The notes under the pieces were generated by a model. It did not search any database and was not told where the DNA came from. It saw nothing but the letters and a program-made list of their open reading frames with translations. A DNA stretch of 64,000 nucleotides from Flavobacteriales bacterium (GTDB lineage: Bacteria; Bacteroidota; Bacteroidia; NS11-12g; UBA9320): the NCBI GenBank assembly GCA_020635355.1, contig JACJZW010000008.1, positions 65,626-129,625 of the forward strand, in the 5' to 3' direction. How positions within the stretch are numbered: position 1 is the stretch's first letter; each line of letters begins with the position of its first letter. Position numbers and translations under genes: made by a program. Of this stretch, positions 1 to 7,645 are shown piece by piece.

Positions 1-1
1 C

Positions 2-2119
2 TGGAATCAGGAAAAGGTGCTTCAGGATATGGTTCGGGTTATCCGTCACGTTAAGCCCGACATCATCATCACCCGCTTTTCACCTGAAATCACACCCGGA
101 CGATCAACACACGGCCACCATACGGCATCGGCGAAGCTTGCCCTCATCGCATCCGAATATGCCGCAGATCCTACCAAATACCCATCTCCCGAATACCCGG
201 TTCATCGCACCAAAAAAATCTTCTGGAACACCAGCTGGTGGTTCTACGGCAGTGAAGAAAAAATGGATGAAGCGGTGGACCAAAACCCTTCCCGATACAT
301 CAAACTGGACGTAAACAGCTACCTCCCTCTGCTCGGCTCCACCTGTTCCGAGATTTCGGCTACCAGCCGTTCACAGCACAAAAGCCAGGGCTTTGGCAGC
401 TCGCCGGAAGTAGGTCCTCAACTTGAACTGCTTGAATTATTGCAGGGAGATCATACCGGCTCCAACCTCTTCAACGGCATTCCAACAACCTTATCTGAAA
501 CCACGTACGGTAAGAAGGTCGCTAAGTGCATTGCGCACATTCAAAAGAAGTTTGATCCCACGGCGCCCGATAAATCCGTCAATGACCTGTTGGAGCTGAT
601 GGAGCAATTCCGCATCCTTGGAACAAATCCAGACCTGAAATCTTTGGCGGATGCCAAAATGGAAGAAACCCGTCAGGTCATTGCCGATTGCCTCGGAATT
701 CGAGCCAAATTACTCGCAAGTCAACTTCGATTTTATCAGGGGGAACGCATTCCCATTCAGATTGAAATCACCTCTAATGCGCCCAACACCTCGGTATCGC
801 TGCGTCGCCTGGAATACCATCCCAAGGTAGATGCATTCAATTCCCTCAACCATGATTTGTCGCGTGTTTATACCCACAAAGACACCATTGAGTCCGGCAG
901 TTTTACCAAAACAGCTCCATACTGGCTTCAGCTAAATAAGACATTGGGCAGCTATACGTGGCCGGAAGATTACGCCAATGAACCCGGATTGCCATTCAAT
1001 CATTATCCGCACAATGCCTGGCTCAGTTTTGATGTGAATGGTACCTACTTTCAGCTTATGGTTCCCGTCCTTTATGGCCATACGGATCCCGTGAAGGGGG
1101 AAATCCGACAACCCATTGCGGTAACCCCGGAGGTCATGTTGAACCTGGATCGTGAGGTGTATGTTTTTGCGACATCTGCCCCCAAAACCATTGGGGTAGA
1201 ACACATTACTGGCAACACCGCCGTAACCGGAACCCTGCGATTGCTGGTTCCTGATGGCTGGAAAACCAGTCCGGAATCGTATACCGTTAGCGGTTCTTTT
1301 TCCGGTCAAAAGCAACTGTTTGAATTCACCGTTACACCACCCGCCGATCAACAATCGGCCAGCGTTCAAGCCGTCTTTATTTCAACGGATACACAGCAAT
1401 TCGATAAGGGTTTCCATGAAATTGCCTATGATCACATCCCCTACCGACTCACCTTTCCCCTCGCCTCGGCAGCCATCCGACGGATTGATTTGCAAAAGCG
1501 AGGTGAACACATTGGTTACTTGATGGGTGCCGGCGATAAAGTGCCGGAAGCCTTGAAGGAAATGGGCTATCGGGTAACGATGATCACCACCAATGACATC
1601 ATGCAGGATAGTTTGAAATACGATGCCATCGTGATTGGTATTCGGGCGTTTAATGTCCTGGACGATATCGGAAACATCCACACCCGATTGATGAACTATG
1701 TCCAGGGCGGAGGAAATGTGGTGGTTCAATACAACACCTCACACCGGCTCAAAACAACCGACATTGGCCCATATCCGATTTCTGTTTCACGGGAACGGGT
1801 TACGGAGGAGGACGCTGAAGTCGTATTTCTCAAACGCGATCATCCGGTGCTGAAACAGCCCAATTCGATCAGTACCGTTGATTTTGACGGTTGGGTGCAG
1901 GAACGCGGTTTATACTTCCCGGATACCTGGGATGAGCACTACGATGCGGTATTCTCCATGCATGACAATGGGGAAGATCCCTTGAGTGGCAGCCTTTTGA
2001 TTGGTCAATATGGATCCGGATACTTTGTGTACACGGGCATTTCCTTCTTCCGTGAATTACCCGCGGGTGTCCCCGGAGCCTATCGACTGCTTGCCAACCT
2101 CATCTCCCTCGGAAAGTAA
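2..2119 (+). CDS. PIG-L family deacetylase, C-terminal part (5' end outside window)
   Basis: The reading frame is open to the window edge, so the N-terminus, which in this family carries the HPDDE-type zinc motif, is missing. The visible start matches a LmbE/PIG-L deacetylase: VKPDIIITRF followed by the second metal-site signature STHGHHTAS. PIG-L enzymes remove N-acetyl groups from GlcNAc-type substrates using zinc. The protein is much longer than the catalytic domain. About residues 240-470 look beta-rich, and about residues 490-700 (GEHIGYLMGAGDKVPEALKE, then YDAIVIGIRAFN and GGGNVVVQYNT) look like a ThuA/glutamine-amidotransferase-like flavodoxin fold. Long proteins of this build are common in Bacteroidota and are probably exported, but the signal peptide would lie outside the window. 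Substrate unknown. Confidence 0.8.
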   Translation, partial: WNQEKVLQDMVRVIRHVKPDIIITRFSPEITPGRSTHGHHTASAKLALIASEYAADPTKYPSPEYPVHRTKKIFWNTSWWFYGSEEKMDEAVDQNPSRYIKLDVNSYLPLLGSTCSEISATSRSQHKSQGFGSSPEVGPQLELLELLQGDHTGSNLFNGIPTTLSETTYGKKVAKCIAHIQKKFDPTAPDKSVNDLLELMEQFRILGTNPDLKSLADAKMEETRQVIADCLGIRAKLLASQLRFYQGERIPIQIEITSNAPNTSVSLRRLEYHPKVDAFNSLNHDLSRVYTHKDTIESGSFTKTAPYWLQLNKTLGSYTWPEDYANEPGLPFNHYPHNAWLSFDVNGTYFQLMVPVLYGHTDPVKGEIRQPIAVTPEVMLNLDREVYVFATSAPKTIGVEHITGNTAVTGTLRLLVPDGWKTSPESYTVSGSFSGQKQLFEFTVTPPADQQSASVQAVFISTDTQQFDKGFHEIAYDHIPYRLTFPLASAAIRRIDLQKRGEHIGYLMGAGDKVPEALKEMGYRVTMITTNDIMQDSLKYDAIVIGIRAFNVLDDIGNIHTRLMNYVQGGGNVVVQYNTSHRLKTTDIGPYPISVSRERVTEEDAEVVFLKRDHPVLKQPNSISTVDFDGWVQERGLYFPDTWDEHYDAVFSMHDNGEDPLSGSLLIGQYGSGYFVYTGISFFRELPAGVPGAYRLLANLISLGK

Positions 2120-2155
2120 TCAGCGAAACGCCGGAATCATCCCACAGCTCCCTTC

Positions 2156-2347
2156 GTTATTCGTTCTTAGATCTAAGCGTTTACCGAAAAGGTGGCGTTG
2201 CGAAGCAACCCACCGTTATTCGTTCTTAGATTTTAGCTCTTACCTAAAAGGTGGTGTTGCGAAGCAACCCACTGTTATTCGTTCTTAGATATTAGCTCTT
2301 ACCCAAAAAGTGGCGTTGCGAAGCAACCCACCGTTATTCGTTCTTAG
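2156..2347. repeat. 59-bp tandem repeat, 3 copies plus a partial fourth, each with a hairpin
   Basis: Units begin at 2156, 2215, 2274 and 2333 (the last is only about 15 bp, GTTATTCGTTCTTAG). Each full unit is 59 bp with a few substitutions. Each contains an inverted repeat: GGTGG-C-GTTGC, loop GAA, GCAAC-CCACC. The array fills the gap between the convergent PIG-L gene and pgk, so it could act as a transcription barrier or mRNA 3' structure. The copies are contiguous with no unique spacers. Confidence 0.9.
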
Positions 2348-2362
2348 CTTTTCGTTATTAGA

Positions 2363-3571
2363 TCACCGACTCACTCCCTTCAAAACCGCTGCAATACCCG
2401 GAAGTTCCTTTCCTTCAAAATACTCCAGTAATGCTCCGCCTCCGGTAGACACATAACTCACGCGGTCCAGAAGATCAAACGCTTTGATGGCCGCGGCACT
2501 ATCGCCTCCGCCAATTAAGGAGAATGCCCCACCAGTGGTGGCTTCAGCTACGGAAAGCGCAACCGACTTACTACCATTGGCAAAATGGCTGAATTCAAAA
2601 ACACCCATGGGTCCGTTCCAAAGCAGTGTTTTAGATGTACTGATAATATCCGTGAAGGTTTTAACCGCTTTAGGCCCGATGTCCAATCCCATCCATCCGT
2701 CCGGAATGGCGTTACTCGGACAAACATCGTTTCCATCCTCATTGCTAAAAGAACGGGCGCACACCGAGTTTTCTGGAAGGAAAAGTTTGACGCCCTTGGC
2801 ATCGGCCTTGGCCAGCAACTCCTTAGTTAGCTCCAAACGATCGTCTTCGCACAAACTGTTTCCAATGGAGCCACCCTGTGCCTTGATGAAGGTATAGGCC
2901 ATTCCACCGCCAATCAGAATATTATCAGCAATGTTCATCAGGTTTTCCAAAATCAACAACTTGTCTGAAACCTTGGCACCACCCACAATGGCGGTAAAGG
3001 GCTTTTGCGGAGCGTTCAGAACCTGTTCGGCATTATTGATTTCGTTGGCCATGATGTAGCCAAAATATTTCGCGGTAGGGAAATAATCAGCGATGATGGC
3101 GGTTGATGCATGTGCCCGGTGGGCTGTACCAAAGGCATCATTGATGTAGAAATCACCATGAGAGGCCAGCTTGCGTGCAAACTCCGGGTCTCCGGCCGTT
3201 TCTTCGGCATAGAATCTCAGGTTTTCCAACAAGAGAATTTCTCCGGCAGGAAGGTTCTCGGACATGTGCAGCGCACCTTCACCAATGCAATCATTCGCAA
3301 AGTGTACGGTTCGTCCGGTTAGTACTGCCAAATGCGATACCAAATGTCGTAAACTGAACTTGTCTTCCGGTCCGCTTTTTGGTCGTCCCAAATGCGACAT
3401 CAACACCACGCTTCCACCATCGTTTAATACTTTCTGAATGGTAGGAACAGCCGCAGCCATTCGGGCATCGTCCGTAATGTTAAAATCCGCATCTAACGGT
3501 ACATTAAAGTCTACGCGAATAACCGCGCGCTTTCCGCTGAAATTAAACTGATCAACTGTTGGGATTGCCAT
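2363..3571 (-). CDS. pgk: phosphoglycerate kinase
   Basis: This is the glycolytic enzyme that transfers phosphate from 1,3-bisphosphoglycerate to ADP in the cytoplasm. At 402 residues it has the usual family length. Recognisable signatures are RVDFNVP near the N-terminus (substrate-binding domain), SHLGRPK, LLENLRF, the GGAKVSDK lysine region, and the C-terminal nucleotide-binding loop SLIGGGDSAAAI. The start codon lies 20 nt inside the 3' end of the upstream cyclophilin gene on the same strand, so translation of the two is probably coupled. No internal damage is seen. Assignment is secure. Confidence 0.97.
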   Translation of the reverse strand: MAIPTVDQFNFSGKRAVIRVDFNVPLDADFNITDDARMAAAVPTIQKVLNDGGSVVLMSHLGRPKSGPEDKFSLRHLVSHLAVLTGRTVHFANDCIGEGALHMSENLPAGEILLLENLRFYAEETAGDPEFARKLASHGDFYINDAFGTAHRAHASTAIIADYFPTAKYFGYIMANEINNAEQVLNAPQKPFTAIVGGAKVSDKLLILENLMNIADNILIGGGMAYTFIKAQGGSIGNSLCEDDRLELTKELLAKADAKGVKLFLPENSVCARSFSNEDGNDVCPSNAIPDGWMGLDIGPKAVKTFTDIISTSKTLLWNGPMGVFEFSHFANGSKSVALSVAEATTGGAFSLIGGGDSAAAIKAFDLLDRVSYVSTGGGALLEYFEGKELPGIAAVLKGVSR

Positions 3572-4268
3572 CTCGTAATTGATTGAAGGTTGCTACAGCA
3601 TCAAAGTTTTTGGCGGCTTCGCCGATGCGGTGAATGTGAATGAATCGAATTTTATCGCCTTGAAGGGTGCGGTTTACCACATCCTGTCCCATGACCACTA
3701 ATCCGAAGATAGAGTGCACGTTGTCCAAATGGGGCTGAGGTGAAATGGTGATAAAGAATTGGGATCCATTGCTTCCAGGCCCGCTGTTGGCCATGGACAA
3801 CCGTCCCGGAGCATTGTGACGAAGATCTGGATGAAACTCATCGCGGAATTGGTAGCCCGGCCCTCCGGTTCCATTACCGAGGGGATCGCCTCCTTGAATC
3901 ATAAAGTCCTGATTGTCGCCATTGGTATAGCTAATTACCCGATGAAAAATGAGTCCGTCATAATACGGTTCCCCCAGAGGCTTGGCAGAATTGGGCATGG
4001 AGCCCTCTGTGAGTGCCACAAAATTGGCCACGGTTAACGGCGTTCGATCCATTTCCAGGCGTACCAGAATATCCCCCTCGGTTATATGGAATTGAGCGTA
4101 CATTCCTTCACCATAATTGGCCAAAATCAGGGAGTCGCTCATCACGTAATCGGCTTTATTCCAGGTGGATGTTTGGGCCGTTTGGGTGGAATCGGTTTCG
4201 TTGCCTGCCGGCTTGCAGGACGCAAAGAACACGGCAAGTATTCCGGCAATCAGAGTTATTCGTTTCAT
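3552..4268 (-). CDS. cyclophilin-type peptidyl-prolyl isomerase, lipoprotein
   Basis: A 238-residue protein with a lipoprotein signal peptide (MKRITLIAGILAVFFASC, lipid cysteine at about 18) and a cyclophilin domain from about residue 55. Conserved catalytic and binding motifs are visible: FHRV (catalytic Arg), MIQGGDP, NGSQFFIT and HSIFG. It should catalyse cis-trans isomerisation of X-Pro bonds in the periplasm or at the outer membrane, assisting folding of exported proteins. A TACCTTTG -7 element lies 20 nt upstream of the start. Its stop codon lies within pgk, giving a 20-nt overlap. It is a cyclophilin, so it is not the FKBP-type gliding protein GldI. Confidence 0.92.
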   Translation of the reverse strand: MKRITLIAGILAVFFASCKPAGNETDSTQTAQTSTWNKADYVMSDSLILANYGEGMYAQFHITEGDILVRLEMDRTPLTVANFVALTEGSMPNSAKPLGEPYYDGLIFHRVISYTNGDNQDFMIQGGDPLGNGTGGPGYQFRDEFHPDLRHNAPGRLSMANSGPGSNGSQFFITISPQPHLDNVHSIFGLVVMGQDVVNRTLQGDKIRFIHIHRIGEAAKNFDAVATFNQLRDGNPNS

Positions 4269-4288
4269 AATTGATGTGTAACGGGGTG

Positions 4289-4296
4289 CAAAGGTA
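4289..4296 (-). promoter_or_regulatory. Bacteroidota -7 element (TACCTTTG) for the cyclophilin gene
   Basis: TACCTTTG on the minus strand matches the TAnnTTTG -7 consensus of the primary Bacteroidota sigma factor. It leaves a leader of about 15 nt before the ATG at 4268. No convincing -33 TTG was found. Confidence 0.6.
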
Positions 4297-4305
4297 AAAA
4301 TCCCC

Positions 4306-4950
4306 TTATTTTTTTCGAGCTATCATGAGACCATCCCGAACCGGCATGAGTATGTTCTCAACGCGGTCATCGTTGTGCACTTTTTTACTAAACTCATAAA
4401 GAGCGCGGGTTTCTTCATCCCGTTCAATTTCGCCGGCATCCAGCACCTTGCCACTCCACAGAACGTTATCGGCTATGATGATGCCTCCGGATGGCATTTT
4501 GTCCATGATGATATCGTAATACGCGGCATAGGTTTCTTTGTCGGCATCAATAAAGGCCAGATCAATTTCGCCTTCAATACCGGGTAAAATCTCCAGCGCA
4601 TTACCAATGATCAATTCCATCTGGCCGGCATAGGGAGATTCATCAAAGTATCGGCGGATGCGCGTCTCCAGTTCTTCATTGATGTCCATGGTAATCAATC
4701 GTCCTCCTGGTTGAAGTCCTTCTGCCAAACACAAGGCCGAGTAACCCGTATAGGTGCCCACTTCAACAATGGTTTTGGGTCGGGTCATCTTACTGAACAT
4801 CGACAAAATCCGCCCCTGCATGTGTCCGCTGAGCATTCTGGGAATCAGCACATTGGCATAGGTGTCCCGATTCAAACGAGCCAGCAAATCGGTTTCTGGC
4901 GAGGTGAGTTGTTCGGAGTAGTCGGAAAGTTTGGGGTCAAGGAAGTCCAT
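4306..4950 (-). CDS. SAM-dependent O-methyltransferase (CCoAOMT-like)
   Basis: A 214-residue class I SAM methyltransferase of the small-molecule O-methyltransferase family (PF01596). Motif I VEVGTYTGYSALCLAEG binds SAM. The acidic loop LAFIDADKETYAAYYD and IIADNVLWSGKV are the metal and substrate region typical of cation-dependent catechol or caffeoyl-CoA type enzymes. Length is normal. It is the last gene of a tight minus-strand run (3-nt gap after the endonuclease/phosphatase-family gene). The physiological substrate in bacteria of this type is not known; catechol-like or quinone-related compounds are possible. Confidence 0.9.
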   Translation of the reverse strand: MDFLDPKLSDYSEQLTSPETDLLARLNRDTYANVLIPRMLSGHMQGRILSMFSKMTRPKTIVEVGTYTGYSALCLAEGLQPGGRLITMDINEELETRIRRYFDESPYAGQMELIIGNALEILPGIEGEIDLAFIDADKETYAAYYDIIMDKMPSGGIIIADNVLWSGKVLDAGEIERDEETRALYEFSKKVHNDDRVENILMPVRDGLMIARKK

Positions 4951-4953
4951 TAA

Positions 4954-5985
4954 TCAGTTCTTTGGTGTATAGGAAAAGGAGGCAAATATCAGCTTATGAT
5001 CGGAAAAGATGCCGTCGTAATCGCCATATAACTGACAGGTGAAGAAGCGATCATACAGGATGTAATCAATCCGAAGCACTTCAAATGGTTTGAGGTAGGT
5101 AGAACCTATTCCGCTTCCAGTCATACTGAAGGCGTCCAGCATGGATCCCTTGAGCGTTTGGTAGGAGAAACTCATCGGGGTGGCATTGAGATCGGCACAA
5201 AGCATTACGGGATAAGGCGATGATGCCATGTGCTTTTTCACGATCAGGGCCTGTTCAGATTGCTTCTTCATTCCAAACAACAAACGATCATACACATCGC
5301 GAACGCGCTCCTGATAGGACGAGTCAAGTTCCAGACCTTTCATCTCATGATAATCGGTTGGAGTAAGCTTATTGGACTCCAAATGCAAGGCATACACCCG
5401 AATGGTGTCGTTGTTCAATCGTATATCGGCGTAGCCGGCATCGCCTTCCGTTTCCGGCAGCTCAATGCGCTCTGATCGAATAATTGGAAACCGGGAGACC
5501 ACTTTTATTCCGGCATTCACACCGTGCATAAACTTGGCGGCATGCGGCATCTCCTTATGCTTCATCTTATTTTGCGGACGTCGGTACTCAATGAGCACGG
5601 CAACATCGGCCCGGTGGGCCAACAAAAATGAATCGATGGATTTTGAGGTATTTTCCATCGCCCCAAACCCACGCACATTAAAGGAAACCACGCGCAGATC
5701 AACCGAAGCGGATGCCGGTGTGGAACCGAATCCATAAATCCGCTTGGCATAAAAAAGTAAGGGAACCAAGGCTATGGCCAGGTGGTACCATTTGGGAATT
5801 CTCAGCAGGCTGCTCACTATAACCAGGATAATGCCGGCCACCGCCCAAGCCTGAAAGGTTAGGCCAAAAAATCCGATAAATCCAAGGGTATTGGGGTTAA
5901 TATAGGGCGACAGATAACCGAGAATCAAGCCGGCCATCACACACCAGTTCAGGATGCGTACCACCCACCGCATTATTTTCTTCAT
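4954..5985 (-). CDS. membrane-anchored endonuclease/exonuclease/phosphatase family protein
   Basis: A 343-residue protein. About residues 8-85 form three hydrophobic segments, and the remainder is an EEP-fold domain. EEP motifs seen are RVVSFNVRGFG (Asn), VAVLIEYRR (metal Glu), LHLES, CADLNATP (Asp/Asn pair) and the terminal SDHKLI (catalytic Asp-His). EEP enzymes hydrolyse phosphodiesters or phosphomonoesters; the membrane anchor suggests the domain faces the periplasm, but the substrate is unknown. It lies 4 nt behind the rhomboid gene and 3 nt before the methyltransferase, so it is co-transcribed with them. Confidence 0.9.
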   Translation of the reverse strand: MKKIMRWVVRILNWCVMAGLILGYLSPYINPNTLGFIGFFGLTFQAWAVAGIILVIVSSLLRIPKWYHLAIALVPLLFYAKRIYGFGSTPASASVDLRVVSFNVRGFGAMENTSKSIDSFLLAHRADVAVLIEYRRPQNKMKHKEMPHAAKFMHGVNAGIKVVSRFPIIRSERIELPETEGDAGYADIRLNNDTIRVYALHLESNKLTPTDYHEMKGLELDSSYQERVRDVYDRLLFGMKKQSEQALIVKKHMASSPYPVMLCADLNATPMSFSYQTLKGSMLDAFSMTGSGIGSTYLKPFEVLRIDYILYDRFFTCQLYGDYDGIFSDHKLIFASFSYTPKN

Positions 5986-5989
5986 GAGC

Positions 5990-6880
5990 CTACTCGCTGG
6001 CTCGGAACAGGAGTTCCTTTTCCTCTTTGCTCAGACTGTCGTAGCCTGATTGACCAATCTTATCCAGAATGGCATCAATTTCTTCCTGACCCGGCTTACC
6101 AGAGGTGCGAATATTAAACGGATTTGACGGTTTTTTGGTGGTCTCCGCCTTTTTTCGATTCCGGATGATCCGAGACTCATCAATCACTTCGTACTTCGGC
6201 TTAAACGGGTTTCGGATGCGTTTGAAGAAGTCGAGGTTGATGGGCAGTCGTCCCTGAAGATTTAGAATATACAGCGTGCCGAACAGGGCACCACCCAGAT
6301 GGGAGATGTGGCCGCCGGCATTTCCATTTGGCATAGAGATCAAATCAATCAGTACCATGGCCAGTGCCAGATACTTCATACGAATCCGAAAGATTCCCCA
6401 AAGAAAAACTTCGTAATTAGGCACGAGGACAGCTGCGGCTATCAGAACCGATATGATCGCTGCCGACGCTCCAACCAACGGGATGGACTGGCCAATGGAC
6501 GTAAAAACCGGAAAGATGTTATACGCGGCAAAGAAAAGCACGCCTCCAAGTAAACCACCTCCAAAGTAGATGGTGTAAAATCGTTGGATGGAGGTAAAGT
6601 CCAGCAATATCATTCCGGCATAGAACAGAATCAACATGTTAAACAGAAGATGCCAGATACCGCCATGCATGAACATATACGTGAATATGGACCATGGATG
6701 GGTGATCAACTCAGACCACTGAGAGGGCAACCCAAAGATGAAGGTGAACTGATTGGGCATGTTGAACAGAAACTCCACCAGGCTAAAAATGATGAAGATC
6801 CCGACATTCAGGATGATCAGTTTTCGGGTAGGCGACCCACCCTTGTTGAATTCGTATTTTATGCGATCCCAGAAATTCAT
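5990..6880 (-). CDS. rhomboid family intramembrane serine protease (first of two)
   Basis: A 296-residue polytopic membrane protein with a six-helix rhomboid core. HLLFN (77-81) is the conserved HxxxN of helix 2, Ser139 in VGASA is the expected nucleophile of GxSx, and His194 in HISHLGG is the catalytic partner. Rhomboids cleave substrate transmembrane segments inside the bilayer. The C-terminal 75 residues form a charged cytoplasmic tail ending in a predicted helical region. It sits in tandem with a second, diverged rhomboid (21-nt gap), in the mutL-rhomboid-rhomboid-endonuclease order often seen in Bacteroidota. Confidence 0.94.
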   Translation of the reverse strand: MNFWDRIKYEFNKGGSPTRKLIILNVGIFIIFSLVEFLFNMPNQFTFIFGLPSQWSELITHPWSIFTYMFMHGGIWHLLFNMLILFYAGMILLDFTSIQRFYTIYFGGGLLGGVLFFAAYNIFPVFTSIGQSIPLVGASAAIISVLIAAAVLVPNYEVFLWGIFRIRMKYLALAMVLIDLISMPNGNAGGHISHLGGALFGTLYILNLQGRLPINLDFFKRIRNPFKPKYEVIDESRIIRNRKKAETTKKPSNPFNIRTSGKPGQEEIDAILDKIGQSGYDSLSKEEKELLFRASE

Positions 6881-6901
6881 CGCGCTTCTAATCCAATAAC
6901 T

Positions 6902-7642
6902 CTAATAAAAGCGATCGCGTTTGTTGCGATTCCAATATTTGACAATAATAATACCCGCGATCAATCCGCCGAGGTGGGCAAAATGTGCCACGTTATCCCC
7001 CGGTGTATTCGCGATTCCCCTGTATAACTCATAGAGCCCGTAAAATGTTACGAAGTATTTTAGCTTAATGGGGATGGGCGGAAAAATCAGCATCAAGGTG
7101 GTGTTTGGGAATAGGATGTAACACGCACCCAACAAACCAAACAAGGCACCGGACGCCCCCATAACAGGAACATGCATCAACTGATACAACTGCTTGTACT
7201 GCGGATAATCCAAGTGATGATCCGGGTGAAACACCAACATGCCCTCGTTACGGATGTGATCAAAGATGGCCGGATCAATCCCTGCAGCCAGGTGATGGAT
7301 CTGATAGTTTACCACTAAAAAGTGCAGAAAGGCAGCTGAGACCGCCGTTATGGTGTAAAAGAAGAGGAACCGTTGTCCGCCCCATATCATTTCCAGATAC
7401 CGCCCAAACATCCACAAGCCAAACATATTGAAGGCAATGTGCATGACGTTGGCGTGCATGAAAAAATGGGTGATGATTTGCCAGGGTCGATACAAGGGAG
7501 AAAGCGGATGATGCAACCCAAAGAGGTTATCGATATCCAGCCCCTTGGGCATCAACACATACTTGGCAACAAAGAACAGGACGTTGATGATCAAGAGATT
7601 CTTAACCACCGGCGGAGTTGTTGTCATCGGCCTGTACTGCAT
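6902..7642 (-). CDS. rhomboid family intramembrane serine protease (second of two)
   Basis: A 246-residue rhomboid with the catalytic Ser164 (MGASGALFG) and His223 (HFAHLGG) and the conserved HIAFN (68-72). Between the second and fourth helices there is an unusual insertion of about 45 residues rich in His (IHHLAAGIDPAIF, FHPDHHLDYPQ), likely a loop outside the membrane. It is 3 nt downstream of mutL and upstream of the other rhomboid. The two paralogues differ enough that they probably have different substrates; none can be named from sequence. Confidence 0.94.
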   Translation of the reverse strand: MQYRPMTTTPPVVKNLLIINVLFFVAKYVLMPKGLDIDNLFGLHHPLSPLYRPWQIITHFFMHANVMHIAFNMFGLWMFGRYLEMIWGGQRFLFFYTITAVSAAFLHFLVVNYQIHHLAAGIDPAIFDHIRNEGMLVFHPDHHLDYPQYKQLYQLMHVPVMGASGALFGLLGACYILFPNTTLMLIFPPIPIKLKYFVTFYGLYELYRGIANTPGDNVAHFAHLGGLIAGIIIVKYWNRNKRDRFY

Positions 7643-7645
7643 GTC

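Noticed and set aside
2156..2347. CRISPR array
   Set aside because: Units are contiguous with no unique spacers and no cas genes are present.
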